Positions 8,332 through 17,322 are shown, numbered from the stretch's first letter. The stretch: DNA of 64,000 nucleotides from Beijerinckiaceae bacterium (GCA_027533425.1 JAPZUD010000001.1:1-64000), one strand, 5' to 3'. Numbers and translations are program-made. The notes: a model not told the origin generated them from the letters alone.

Positions 8332-9927
8332 ATGCCGAAAAGCCCCGAACCGTCCGGCTTTCTCCCGCTTGACCGTCGCCATGTGCTGCTGGGCCTCGGC
8401 GCCGGCCTCTGCCTTCCCGCCCCCTTTGTCCGGGCGGCCCCGGTCGGAGGTCATGCCTTTCGCGAGGATCCGTTTGCGCTGGGTGTGGCGTCCGGCGATC
8501 CGGACCGCAGCGGCTTCGTGATCTGGACGCGGCTGGCGCCGAAGCCGCTCGAACCCGGCGGGGGCATGCCCGGCAATCCGGTCGAATTGTCGTGGATCGT
8601 CGCCTCGGATCCGGAGGCGCGGATCATCCTCCGGCAGGGGCAGGCCGTGGCCCGGCCCGAACAGGCCCATACCGTCCATGTCGAGGTCGACGGCCTTCAG
8701 CCCGGGCGCGAGTATTTCTACCGTTTCGAGAGCGGCGGCCTGCGCTCGCCGGTCGGTCGGGCCCGCACCGTTCCGGAGCCGGGGCAGGAGGGCACGATCC
8801 GCTTCGTGTCGGCGGGCTGCCAGCGCTACGAGGATGGCTATTTCACTGCTTGGCGCCATATTGCCGCCCGCAACCCCGATTTCATCGTCCATTACGGCGA
8901 TTACATCTATGAATACAAAGCCTTGCGCAAGGGCGCCGATCGCCGTGTGCCGGTAGTCCGCGAAATGCCTGACCTGCCGGGTAAATGCCTGACCCTGGCC
9001 GATTACCGCCATCGCTATGCGCTCTACAAGCTCGATGCGGATCTGCAGGCCGCCCATCGCGCCGCGCCGTTCCTCGCGAGTTTCGACGATCACGAGGTCG
9101 AGAATAACTGGGCCGGCTATGCGAGCGAGATCGAGGGTGTCACGCGGGCCGCTTTCGCCCAGCGCCGGGCGGCTGCCTTCAAGGCGTGGTACGAGCATAT
9201 GCCGGTGCGGCGCGCCCAGCGGCCGAACGGGCCGGATATTCTCGCCTATCGCCGCCTTCGCTTCGGCGATCTGCTGCAGGTCGACATCCTCGACACCCGG
9301 CAATACCGCGATCCGCAACCCTGCGGGGATGGCTGGAAAACCTGCCCCGAAGCCAGGGAGGCACGGCGCACCATGCTCGGCCGCCAGCAGGAAGCGTGGC
9401 TGGAGGCCGGCTGGCGCGGGCCCCCGGCGCGCTGGAACCTGCTGGCGCAGCAGGTGCCGATGATGCGCTTCGACCGCGATCCTGACCCGGCTCTGGTCGA
9501 GACGCATATGGACAAATGGGACGGCGCGGAAGCGGCGCGCCAGCGCCTGTTCGACGCGGCCGGTGCGGCCCGGCTGGGCAATCTCGTCGTCCTGTCCGGC
9601 GACGTCCACCACAACCGGGCCGCCGAGTTGTGCCGGGATTTCGATGATCCCGCTTCGGCCCGGATCGGCGTGGAATTCGTGGCCACGTCGATCAGTTCGG
9701 CCGGGGATGGCGAGGACCGGCCGGCCACGACGCCGAAACTGCTGGCCGCCAATCCGCATCTCAAATTCTTCAACAGCCAGCGCGGCTATGTGCTGCACGA
9801 GGTCGATGCCCGCCGCTGGCAGGCGGAATACCGCGTGCTCGACAGCGTGTCCCGTCCGGACCGGCCGGACATCCTGCGCCAGCGTTGCGTGGTCGAGGCC
9901 GGAAGGCCGGTCCTGCACATGGCCTGA
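8332..9927 (+). CDS. phoD: PhoD-family alkaline phosphatase
   Basis: A 531-residue exported phosphodiesterase/phosphatase. The N-terminus has a twin-arginine-type signal (LDRRHVLLGLGAG, cleavage near ...FVRAAP), in line with Tat export of folded, metal-loaded PhoD. The N-terminal PhoD beta domain starts at FALGVASGDPDRSGFVIWTR. Metal-site motifs are visible: HYGDYIYEY, DDHEVENNW and LSGDVHHN. These bind Fe3+/Ca2+ in characterised PhoD. The ATG at 8332 follows AAAGGA. PhoD releases phosphate from periplasmic phosphodiesters; I see no clear Pho box upstream, and the gap to valS is only 55 bp. Confidence 0.92.
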   Translation: MPKSPEPSGFLPLDRRHVLLGLGAGLCLPAPFVRAAPVGGHAFREDPFALGVASGDPDRSGFVIWTRLAPKPLEPGGGMPGNPVELSWIVASDPEARIILRQGQAVARPEQAHTVHVEVDGLQPGREYFYRFESGGLRSPVGRARTVPEPGQEGTIRFVSAGCQRYEDGYFTAWRHIAARNPDFIVHYGDYIYEYKALRKGADRRVPVVREMPDLPGKCLTLADYRHRYALYKLDADLQAAHRAAPFLASFDDHEVENNWAGYASEIEGVTRAAFAQRRAAAFKAWYEHMPVRRAQRPNGPDILAYRRLRFGDLLQVDILDTRQYRDPQPCGDGWKTCPEAREARRTMLGRQQEAWLEAGWRGPPARWNLLAQQVPMMRFDRDPDPALVETHMDKWDGAEAARQRLFDAAGAARLGNLVVLSGDVHHNRAAELCRDFDDPASARIGVEFVATSISSAGDGEDRPATTPKLLAANPHLKFFNSQRGYVLHEVDARRWQAEYRVLDSVSRPDRPDILRQRCVVEAGRPVLHMA

Positions 9928-10200
9928 GCGCATCATTGTGTCTGTTTCGCAACAACACGGAATGATTCCGGATCGGCCATGAGCCATGCCCCGATGCGCC
10001 GCTTTTGCGCCACAAAGAGGCGTGTAGCGTCAGGGTGCTAACGCTTTCGAAAATGGGTGTTTTCCCAGGGCAGGGCAGGCGGGTTTCCCGTCAACCATGT
10101 CGGGAAGTCATCCGGCCGGACGGATTGTCGATCGGGGCCTCGCATGGCATCCCGGACGGCGCCCGGATCGGGAGCCCCACGGGTCGCACAAGGTCGGGTC

Positions 10201-11931
10201 ATGGATCATCGCGTATTCGACAAGACGAAACTGCCCAGCCGCCATGTGACGGAAGGGCCGGAACGTGCACCGCACCGCTCCTATTACTACGCGATGGGCC
10301 TGACCCGGAACCAGATGCGCCAGCCCTTCGTGGGCGTGGCCTCCTGCTGGAACGAGGCTGCCCCCTGCAACATCGCGCTGATGCGCCAGGCCCAGGCCGT
10401 CAAGAAGGGCGTTGCGAGCGCCGGTGGCACGCCGCGCGAATTCTGCACCATCACCGTCACCGATGGCATCGCCATGGGCCATCAGGGCATGAAATCCTCG
10501 CTGGTCAGCCGCGATGTCATCGCCGATTCCGTCGAGCTGACGATGCGCGGCCATTGCTATGATGCCCTGGTCGGCCTCGCCGGCTGCGACAAGTCGCTCC
10601 CCGGCATGATGATGGCGATGGTGCGCCTCAATGTGCCGTCGATCTTCATCTATGGCGGCTCCATCCTGCCGGGTTCCTTCAAGGGCAAGCCCGTGACGGT
10701 GCAGGATGTGTTCGAGGCGGTCGGCAAGCATTCCGTCGGCGCCATGTCGGACGAGGATCTCGCAACGCTCGAATCCGTGGCCTGCCCCTCTGCCGGGGCC
10801 TGCGGCGCGCAGTTCACCGCGAATACGATGGCAACCGTGTCCGAAGCCATCGGCCTCGCCTTGCCCTATTCCGCCGGCGCCCCGGCGCCCTACGAGATCC
10901 GCGACCAGTTCTGCATGACGGCCGGCGAGATGATCATGGAACTCATCGCCCGGAACATCCGCCCGCGCGATATCGTGACGCGCAAGGCGCTCGAGAATGC
11001 AGCCACCGTGGTGGCGGCTTCGGGGGGCTCCACCAATGCCGCCCTGCATCTGCCGGCTATCGCGCATGAGATCGGCATCAAGTTCGATCTGTTCGATGTT
11101 GCCGAAATTTTCAGGAAAACGCCGTATATCGCCGATCTGAAGCCCGGTGGCCGTTATGTCGCAAAGGACATGTTCGAGGTTGGTGGCATCCCGCTGATGA
11201 TGAAGACCCTGCTCGATCATGGCTTCCTGCACGGCGATTGCCTGACCGTGACAGGCCGTACCATGGCGGAGAACCTTGCTTCCGTGAAATGGAATGACGA
11301 GCAGGATGTCGTCCGCCCGGCCAATGATCCGATCACCGTCACCGGTGGCGTGGTGGGCCTGTCCGGCAATCTCGCGCCCGACGGGGCCATTGTGAAGATC
11401 GCCGGCATGGCGCCGGACCGCCTGCGGTTCACCGGCCCGGCCCGCTGCTTCGACAGCGAGGAAGCCTGTTTCGAAGCTGTGAAGAAGCGCGAATATCGCG
11501 AGGGCGAAGTGCTGGTCATCCGCTATGAGGGTCCGAAAGGCGGCCCCGGCATGCGCGAGATGCTGTCCACCACCGCCGCCCTCTATGGACAGGGGATGGG
11601 TGACAAGGTCGCCCTCATCACCGATGGCCGGTTCTCCGGCGCGACGCGCGGTTTCTGCATCGGGCATGTCGGCCCCGAAGCGGCCGTCGGCGGCCCGATC
11701 GCCCTGCTCGAGGACGGCGATATCATCGAAATCGACGCTGTCACGGGGGTGCTGCAAACTCGCCTTACCGATGCCCAACTTGAAGCGCGTCGTAAGAACT
11801 GGAAGCCGCGAGAGACGGATTACGCCTCTGGTGCATTGTGGAAATACGCCCAAACGGTCGGGTCTGCGCGCGATGGCGCGGTGACCCATCCGGGCGGCGT
11901 TGCCGAGAAGCATTGCTATGCAGATCTGTGA
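10201..11931 (+). CDS. ilvD: dihydroxy-acid dehydratase
   Basis: A 576-residue IlvD/Edd-family dehydratase. It converts 2,3-dihydroxy-isovalerate and -methylvalerate to the 2-oxo acids in valine, isoleucine and leucine synthesis. Fe-S cluster cysteine motifs are present: CWNEAAPCN, GLAGCDKSLPG and CPSAGACGAQFTANTM. The C-terminal swivel domain carries GPKGGPGMREML and the conserved GRFSGATRGFCIGH. ATG 10201 gives the normal family N-terminus; a 270-bp leader with no gene precedes it. The stop codon lies inside the start of the downstream exoR-like gene, so the two are probably cotranscribed and coupled. Confidence 0.95.
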   Translation: MDHRVFDKTKLPSRHVTEGPERAPHRSYYYAMGLTRNQMRQPFVGVASCWNEAAPCNIALMRQAQAVKKGVASAGGTPREFCTITVTDGIAMGHQGMKSSLVSRDVIADSVELTMRGHCYDALVGLAGCDKSLPGMMMAMVRLNVPSIFIYGGSILPGSFKGKPVTVQDVFEAVGKHSVGAMSDEDLATLESVACPSAGACGAQFTANTMATVSEAIGLALPYSAGAPAPYEIRDQFCMTAGEMIMELIARNIRPRDIVTRKALENAATVVAASGGSTNAALHLPAIAHEIGIKFDLFDVAEIFRKTPYIADLKPGGRYVAKDMFEVGGIPLMMKTLLDHGFLHGDCLTVTGRTMAENLASVKWNDEQDVVRPANDPITVTGGVVGLSGNLAPDGAIVKIAGMAPDRLRFTGPARCFDSEEACFEAVKKREYREGEVLVIRYEGPKGGPGMREMLSTTAALYGQGMGDKVALITDGRFSGATRGFCIGHVGPEAAVGGPIALLEDGDIIEIDAVTGVLQTRLTDAQLEARRKNWKPRETDYASGALWKYAQTVGSARDGAVTHPGGVAEKHCYADL

Positions 11932-12790
11932 GCACACCCTGAGCCGGGGCACCGGCCTCGCCCCGGTCGGCGCCCGCTGGTCGGGCAGCGTGCTTGGCGC
12001 GTTGATGGCGCTGGCCATGGCCATTCCCGCGGCCTGGGCCTTCGATGTCAAGGAAGCGCCGCCTGCCCCGGCCGAAAAGGGCACGCTGTTCAAGTCGGTG
12101 GGTGAATCCCTGCGCGCCGGCTTGCGTGCGCTGTCCAGCGGCGATCCTGGTTCCGCCGTCGAGCCGCTGACCTTTGCCGCCCGCGAAGGCAATGTCGCCG
12201 CCCAGTGGAAGCTCGGTCAGATGTATCGCGAAGGTGAGGGCGTTCGCCGCGATGACTACAAGGCCTACCAGAATTTCTCGCAGATCGTGAACCTGCGCGC
12301 CGATGAAAGCCCGGATTCGCCCCATGCCCGCATGGTGGCGCAGGCTTTCGTGGCCTTGGGCAGCTACCACCTGACCGGCATCCCGAATACCCGCGTCCGC
12401 CGCGATCCCGGCCGTGCCACGGAAATGTTCCATTACGCGGCCTCCTATTACAACGATGCCGATGCACAATATCATCTCGGCCGGGTGTTGGCCGATGGCC
12501 TGAATGGCACCAAGGATCTCCAGCAGGCAGCGCGCTGGTTCTACCTTGCGGCGGAGCAGGGGCATGCTTTCGCTCAGGCCCGGTTCGGGCAGATGCTGTT
12601 CAACGGCGACGGTGTGCCTCGCCAGGCACCGCGTGGCCTGATGTGGATGCAATTGGCCCGCGAGCAGGTAGATCCGACCCGTGACCCATGGGTGGTCGAA
12701 CTGAACGAGCGGGCGCGGGAAATCGCCACCGAGGACGAGCGGAAACTGTCGGAAGCCTTCCTGCGCAAGCGGGGCAAGGGCATCCGCTGA
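11918..12790 (+). CDS. exoR: ExoR-type periplasmic Sel1-repeat protein
   Basis: 290 residues. A signal peptide (hydrophobic core about 25-40, cleavage after AWA at 41) is followed by FDVKE and then Sel1-like repeats (AAREGNVAAQWKLGQMYREG; DADAQYHLGRVLADG; GHAFAQARFGQMLFNGDGV). This order and the RRDPGRATEMFHYAASYYNDADAQYHL block match rhizobial ExoR as I remember it. ExoR is a periplasmic inhibitor of the ExoS/ChvI two-component system, which governs succinoglycan, motility and acid response. The ATG at 11918 overlaps the end of ilvD by 14 nt. ExoR function is inferred from similarity; exoS/chvI are not in the window. Confidence 0.78.
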   Translation: MQICEHTLSRGTGLAPVGARWSGSVLGALMALAMAIPAAWAFDVKEAPPAPAEKGTLFKSVGESLRAGLRALSSGDPGSAVEPLTFAAREGNVAAQWKLGQMYREGEGVRRDDYKAYQNFSQIVNLRADESPDSPHARMVAQAFVALGSYHLTGIPNTRVRRDPGRATEMFHYAASYYNDADAQYHLGRVLADGLNGTKDLQQAARWFYLAAEQGHAFAQARFGQMLFNGDGVPRQAPRGLMWMQLAREQVDPTRDPWVVELNERAREIATEDERKLSEAFLRKRGKGIR

Positions 12791-12850
12791 CACGCCGGCT
12801 GGATTCGCCCGCCAATCTCGGATAGGTCTTTCCCGCTGGGGGAGATGACC

Positions 12851-13633
12851 ATGCCGTCCTTGAAGCCTCTGCTCGATCCTATCCGGTCCTTTCAGGCACT
12901 GTTCGTCGTTTTCGTCGCGCTGGTCGCTGGCCCGCTTGCCGCTCAGCCGGCGCAGATCATCGGCGCGGCCGAGATTGTCGAGAACCGCGTTTCCGGCGAG
13001 ATTTCCGGCATCCGTCGCCAGCTGGCCCCCGAGGCCGAGATCTACCGCAGCGAGCTGATCCGAACCGAAGCTGCCTCCAGCACCCGGCTGCGCTTTTCCG
13101 ACCGATCGGATCTCCGCCTCGGCCCATCGGCTCAAATCCGGCTGGATTCCGCGATCTATACCGGGCAGGCGGGCACTGCCGTCACGCTCACCCGCGGCGC
13201 GCTGCGTTTTGTGTCCGGCAACGGCCCCGTCGGCACCTACCAGATCCGTACGCCCGTCGCGACGATCGGCCTGCGCGGCACCACGGTCGATGTAGTGCTC
13301 CGGCAGGGGAGGGCCTTCGTCACGCTGGTCGATGGTGCGGCACAGGTCTGCATCGGCAACCGCTGCAGCCTGCTGACCAATCGCTGCGATTATGTCGAGG
13401 CTGGCGGCGGGCAGGTCCGCCCCGCCCAGCGGCTCACACCGAACGTCCCCACCTTCAACACCGCATGCCGCGGAGCGGCTTGCGGCGGCGGCGGCTGCAC
13501 GGCCAGCGCAACCGGCACGCCGGGAACGCCCGGTCCGGCTGCGCCTTCGCCCGGTGGCTACGACCCGGCGGGGGGGTCTGACAGCGGCGGCTCCGCCGGG
13601 GGCGGTGCTTCCGGCGGCGGCAAGGGCAGATAA
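12851..13633 (+). CDS. secreted FecR-domain protein (first of tandem pair)
   Basis: 260 residues. ATG 12851 is well spaced from GGGGGAG; the upstream ATG 12845 abuts that sequence and is unlikely. A signal peptide ends near PLAAQP. A FecR domain spans about 30-170 (IRTPVATIGLRGTTVDV is the core), then come a cysteine-rich stretch (CIGNRC, NRCDYV, CRGAACGGGGC) and a Gly/Ser/Pro tail. There is no transmembrane anti-sigma segment and no sigma-factor gene nearby, so it is not a classical FecIR partner. Such exported FecR proteins may bind ligand or cell-wall material. It is 80 bp from its paralogue. Confidence 0.82.
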   Translation: MPSLKPLLDPIRSFQALFVVFVALVAGPLAAQPAQIIGAAEIVENRVSGEISGIRRQLAPEAEIYRSELIRTEAASSTRLRFSDRSDLRLGPSAQIRLDSAIYTGQAGTAVTLTRGALRFVSGNGPVGTYQIRTPVATIGLRGTTVDVVLRQGRAFVTLVDGAAQVCIGNRCSLLTNRCDYVEAGGGQVRPAQRLTPNVPTFNTACRGAACGGGGCTASATGTPGTPGPAAPSPGGYDPAGGSDSGGSAGGGASGGGKGR

Positions 13634-13713
13634 CGCTGGACGCGATGTCTTGTGCTGTTTCGCACGGCAAGTGGCGGATTCCGCGCTAGGGTGGCGCAAA
13701 CGGAGTTCCTGCC

Positions 13714-14682
13714 ATGGTTCTGGTCCAGTCCTGCCCGCCCTTCTCGCCTGACCGGCGCTCCTCCGGAGGTCCGGCCCGCACTACCCTTGCGGCCTTTCTC
13801 GTCCTCCTGCCCGTTACCCTGTCCCTGCCCGCATTCGCGAATGACGTGATCGGCAAGGCGGAGACGATCGAAAACCGCGTGCTGGGCCAGCAGGGCGAGA
13901 CCCCGCGGCCGCTGGCTGTTCCGGATCCGGTCCACCGCAACGAACGCGTGACGACCGAGGACAAGGCGCAGGCCCGCCTCCGCTTCAAGGATGAGACGGA
14001 TCTCCGCCTCGGGCCGAAAGCCAGCATCAAGCTCGATGCCTTCGTCTATTCGGGCGAGAAGAACGCCGCGATGGAACTCTCCGCCGGGGCGATGCGCTTC
14101 GTGTCGGGCAATGGCCCGAAAGGCAGCTACATCATCCGCACGCCGGTCGCGACGGTTGGCCTGCGCGGCACCACGGTCGAGGTCAGCGTCATCAACAACC
14201 GCACCTATGTCTCGCTGCATGAGGGCGCCGCCCAGGTCTGCACCCGCTCGGGCCGCTGCATGGAGCTGACCCAGGCCTGCACCTATGTCTCGGTCGATGG
14301 ACGGGGCGTGACGCTGCCGCAGCGTCTGTCCTCGCGCCTGCCGGTCTATTCTGCGCAATGCACCGGCGATTTCTGCGTGGTTGACCGCTGCACCCCGCAG
14401 ATCAAGGGGCAGGGTGGGACAGTTCCGCCAGCCGCCCGGCCGCCGCGCGCGACGCCGCCGAAATCGCCGCCCCCCCGCCCGCAGCGTCCCCGCCGCGTGG
14501 TGATCGAGGAGGAGGAAATCATCGATGAACCGATCTATCGGCGGCCGTCCTATCCGGCGCTGGTCCCGGTCATTCCTGGCCTGATCATCGGGCCCGGCTT
14601 CGGGCGGCCGAGCTTCCCCGGTTCCGGCGGCCGCTATCCCGGCCGTGTGCCGCAGGGCCCGAAAGGGCGGATGTTCCAGTAA
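13714..14682 (+). CDS. secreted FecR-domain protein (second of tandem pair)
   Basis: 322 residues, paralogous to the preceding gene. It shares the block AMRFVSGNGPKGSYIIRTPV, the TVGLRGTTVEV core, and a matching cysteine series (CTRSGRC, CTYV, CTGDFCVVDRC). A signal peptide ends near PAFAND. The C-terminus differs: a Pro-rich segment (PPAARPPRATPPKSPPPRP), an acidic patch (VIEEEEIIDEP) and a Gly/Pro tail, suited to an extended periplasmic or wall-linked region. Conserved cysteines in both copies suggest disulfide bonding after export. Function unknown. Confidence 0.82.
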   Translation: MVLVQSCPPFSPDRRSSGGPARTTLAAFLVLLPVTLSLPAFANDVIGKAETIENRVLGQQGETPRPLAVPDPVHRNERVTTEDKAQARLRFKDETDLRLGPKASIKLDAFVYSGEKNAAMELSAGAMRFVSGNGPKGSYIIRTPVATVGLRGTTVEVSVINNRTYVSLHEGAAQVCTRSGRCMELTQACTYVSVDGRGVTLPQRLSSRLPVYSAQCTGDFCVVDRCTPQIKGQGGTVPPAARPPRATPPKSPPPRPQRPRRVVIEEEEIIDEPIYRRPSYPALVPVIPGLIIGPGFGRPSFPGSGGRYPGRVPQGPKGRMFQ

Positions 14683-14700
14683 TGGCCGGCGCGGCCCTGC

Positions 14701-15477
14701 TCAGGTGAGCCGCGCCCAGACGGGCACATGGTCCGACGGCTTGTCCTCGGCCCGGAGATCCTTGTCGATCCCGACCTCGGCCAGCCTGTCCGCCGCGCGT
14801 GGCGAGAGCAGGAGATGGTCGATGCGGATGCCGTTGTTCCGCTGCCATGCTCCGGCCTGGTAATCCCAGAACGTGTAGAGGCCGGCGGCATCGGTGGTGG
14901 CGCGGAGGGCTTCCGTGAAGCCGAGATGGAGCAGCCGGCGCAGGGCAGCCCGGCTTTCCGGCAGGAACAGCGCATCCTGCGCCCAGGCGGCGGGCTCGCG
15001 CGCATCGCGTGCATCGGGGATGATGTTGTAATCGCCGGCAATGACGAGCTTTTCCTCCAGCGCCAGCAAGGTGCGGGCATGGTGGGTCAGCGCGTCCATG
15101 AAGGCGAGCTTGTAGTCATATTTCGGCCCGGGCGCCGGGTTGCCGTTCGGGAAATAGACCCCGCAGATCCGCAGGGCCTCGCCGGGCACCGAGACCACCG
15201 CCTCGATATAGCGCGCCTGCTCGTCATCGAAGCCGGGCAGGCCACGATTCTCCACCTCGATCGGGTGTTTCGACAGGATGGCGACACCGTTGAAGGTCTT
15301 CTGGCCATGCGTCTCGACGTTGTAGCCCAGCGCTTCGATACCCTCGCGCGGGAAGGCCTCGTCGAGGCATTTGAGTTCCTGCAGGCAGACGATATCCGGC
15401 TGGCGGGCCTGCAGCCAGCGCAGCAGATGCGCTTCACGCTGCCGCACGGAATTGACGTTGTAGGTCGCAATGATCAT
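14701..15477 (-). CDS. xthA: exodeoxyribonuclease III
   Basis: A 258-residue member of the endonuclease/exonuclease/phosphatase superfamily, involved in base-excision repair as AP endonuclease and 3' phosphodiesterase. Motifs in order: IATYNVNSVR (start), LQELK (metal-binding Glu), NGVAILSK, GVYFPNGN, IAGDYNIIPD, TFWDYQAGAWQRNNGIRIDHLL, and the terminal SDHVPVWA with catalytic Asp-His. Length matches XthA. It converges with the FecR pair and is divergent from the ceramidase-like gene. Confidence 0.95.
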   Translation of the reverse strand: MIIATYNVNSVRQREAHLLRWLQARQPDIVCLQELKCLDEAFPREGIEALGYNVETHGQKTFNGVAILSKHPIEVENRGLPGFDDEQARYIEAVVSVPGEALRICGVYFPNGNPAPGPKYDYKLAFMDALTHHARTLLALEEKLVIAGDYNIIPDARDAREPAAWAQDALFLPESRAALRRLLHLGFTEALRATTDAAGLYTFWDYQAGAWQRNNGIRIDHLLLSPRAADRLAEVGIDKDLRAEDKPSDHVPVWARLT

Positions 15478-15545
15478 GTGCGCTGTTGTAGCGCGAATCG
15501 TCCGCGCCGCGACAGTGCAAAGCCGCCGCCCACAGGAGTTCTCGG

Positions 15546-16247
15546 ATGCAGCCGGAATCCCGCTTCCTGATGGCCTATTGCGAGCGCCTCGGTTCGCCCG
15601 CCTTCTGGGCCGAGCCGCTGAACGCGCTCACCAATGCCGGCTTCGTGCTGGCGGCGGGCATGGCGCTCTGGCTCTGGCGCCAGCGCCACCCGCGCGATAC
15701 GGCCAGCCTCGTGCTGATCCTGCTGATGGTGGCGATCGGCATCGGCAGTTTCCTCTTCCACACCATCCCCAACCGGCGGACGGTGCTGATGGATGTCCTG
15801 CCGATCCAGGGCTTCATCCTGCTCTATCTCGGCCTCGCGATCCGACGTTACCTCGGCGCGCCGCTCTGGCTGGCCCTGGCCGGCCCTGTCCTGTTCTTCG
15901 TTGCCTCGGCCGGTCTGGTGCAGCTTGCTGGTGCCAGCGCCTTGCGCGGCGGCATCGGCTATGTCCCGGCCTTGCTGGCGCTCTATGGCTTCGGTCTTGC
16001 GCTCGCCGCGCGCAGTCGACGGTCCGGACCGGCAAGGCCGGGCCTCACCGGCGATGCCGCCCGGCCCATCGCCCGCGCCTTGCTGCTCGCCGGCGGGCTT
16101 TTCACGCTGTCGCTGGCCTTGCGCACGCTGGACCAGCCGCTCTGCAGCGTCTGGCCCTGGGGGCTGCATTTCCTCTGGCATCTCCTCAATGCCACGGTTC
16201 TCGGCCTGCTCGCCCTCGCGGCGATCCGGGCGGTCACTCCTCGTTGA
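15546..16247 (+). CDS. ceramidase-like (CREST superfamily) membrane protein
   Basis: A 233-residue polytopic protein with about seven hydrophobic segments. The family signature is visible: YCERLGSPAFWAEPLNALTN near the N-terminus, GSFLFHT (Ser-His pair) near 75, and HFLWHLLNA near the C-terminus. The Ser and three His residues form the metal-dependent active site of alkaline ceramidases and related CREST hydrolases. Bacterial members occur across alphaproteobacteria; the substrate, whether ceramide-like or another lipid amide, is unknown. It is divergent from xthA and overlaps the next, convergent gene by 14 bp. Confidence 0.82.
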   Translation: MQPESRFLMAYCERLGSPAFWAEPLNALTNAGFVLAAGMALWLWRQRHPRDTASLVLILLMVAIGIGSFLFHTIPNRRTVLMDVLPIQGFILLYLGLAIRRYLGAPLWLALAGPVLFFVASAGLVQLAGASALRGGIGYVPALLALYGFGLALAARSRRSGPARPGLTGDAARPIARALLLAGGLFTLSLALRTLDQPLCSVWPWGLHFLWHLLNATVLGLLALAAIRAVTPR

Positions 16248-16533
16248 TCAGCTGGATCCGCCACATGCCGTAATGATGGTCCTGGCTCCAGTATCCTTCG
16301 AGATAATCGCTCTCCGGGAAGCGATGGAGCGTGGCGCGCCCGCCAACCTCGACACAGCGCAGCTCGTAATGCCCGGGCGCCAGCGCCTTGCCGAAATAGC
16401 GCTCCTGCCCGTGCTCGCCGGGATATTCGACCGTGATCTCGTCGCGCTCGAGCCGCACCGCCCCGGTCACGTTCCGGCTCGGCCGGCCGGTATTGTAGAA
16501 GAACTCCACCGCGCTCTTGGCAAACACACTCAT
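16234..16533 (-). CDS. hypothetical 99-residue protein
   Basis: The start is set by a strong GGAGGAG 8 nt before the ATG. The protein is compact, with no signal peptide or membrane segment, and has short strands and a conserved-looking centre (YFGKALAPGHYELRC, then GRATLHRFPES). It ends MWRIQLINEE. It resembles a small beta-barrel protein, but I cannot assign a family. The 3' end overlaps the convergent ceramidase-like gene. Confidence 0.72.
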   Translation of the reverse strand: MSVFAKSAVEFFYNTGRPSRNVTGAVRLERDEITVEYPGEHGQERYFGKALAPGHYELRCVEVGGRATLHRFPESDYLEGYWSQDHHYGMWRIQLINEE

Positions 16534-16690
16534 GCTGGTCTCCTCCTCGGCCCGTTCCGGGCCTGATGGAGGGAGGATGCGCCAGAGGGACAAGCCCCGC
16601 CATGATCGGGATCAAAGGGCGGGGGGAGCAGGGGAGTGGAAAAGGGGCAGCGGGCAACGGGCAAGGGGCATGGGTCGTCTATTGCTCCAC

Positions 16691-16724
16691 CGTCATGCCC
16701 GCCCATGGGGCGGGCATCCATGAC
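16691..16724. repeat. REP-like palindrome copy 1
   Basis: A 34-bp unit with inverted arms GCCCGCCC/GGGCGGGC between GTCATG and CATGAC. A near-identical unit is at 17124-17157. The two flank the GIY-YIG gene. Such short palindromes recur between genes in rhizobial genomes. Confidence 0.75.
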
Positions 16725-16735
16725 TTGGGGATTGG

Positions 16736-17020
16736 CTAGTTGTTCAGATCCTCATGCAGATCGGCCCAGTCCGGATTACCCTCTACAATAAGCCTGACCT
16801 TCCAGGCTCTTGGCCACCGCTTGATGGATGTCTCTCGCTGGATCGCCTCGGCAATGCTGTCATGGCATTCAAACCAGACAAGCCGTTTCAGGCCATAGCG
16901 CCGGGTGAAGCCGCCTTCGCCATTCCGGTGCTCGTAGCTTCGTCTGGCGATATCATTCGTAACTCCACAATACAGGGTTCCGTTTGGCCGATTGGTCATC
17001 ATGTAGACATAGCCGGGCAT
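16736..17020 (-). CDS. GIY-YIG nuclease family protein
   Basis: 94 residues from ATG 17020 (GAGGAG lies about 11 nt upstream). This is a stand-alone GIY-YIG domain: YVYMMTNRPNGTLYCGVT holds the two tyrosine motifs, RRSYEHR the catalytic Arg region, and ETSIKRW the Glu of the UPF0213/YhbQ type. These small nucleases are common and mostly uncharacterised; some act on structured or damaged DNA. It sits alone between two REP-like palindromes. Confidence 0.88.
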   Translation of the reverse strand: MPGYVYMMTNRPNGTLYCGVTNDIARRSYEHRNGEGGFTRRYGLKRLVWFECHDSIAEAIQRETSIKRWPRAWKVRLIVEGNPDWADLHEDLNN

Positions 17021-17123
17021 GAAGTCGCATCTCCTCAACGATCTCTTGATCGTGCCGGAGGCGAGCCCGTCGTGGAAGCGATGCAGGGTTGCGCACGCGA
17101 AACCCGGTTGCGCCCTTCACAGC

Positions 17124-17157
17124 CGTCATGCCCGCCCTTGGGGCGGGCATCCATGAC
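17124..17157. repeat. REP-like palindrome copy 2
   Basis: Second copy of the 34-bp palindrome at 16691-16724, differing by one base in the centre (CTTGGGG against CATGGGG). It is followed by further GC-rich inverted repeats around 17200-17260 (GGCCGGGCC and similar). Confidence 0.75.
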
Positions 17158-17265
17158 TTTTCCACCCGCCCGGCCCGTGGAGGATCGCCAAGTCGTGGAT
17201 GGCCGGGCCAGGCCCGGCCATGACGGGGAGGCGCCTCGGCCATGACGGGGAGGGCCCGGAAACGG

Positions 17266-17290
17266 AAAAGCCCGGCCGGAGCCGGGCTTT
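17266..17290 (-). terminator. terminator of nrdJ
   Basis: A 10-bp stem AAAGCCCGGC/GCCGGGCTTT with a 4-nt loop. Read on the minus strand it is followed by TTTTCC. It lies 33 bp past the nrdJ stop. Confidence 0.85.
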
Positions 17291-17322
17291 CTGTCTTATG
17301 GATCAGACAATCAAGCAGTTGA

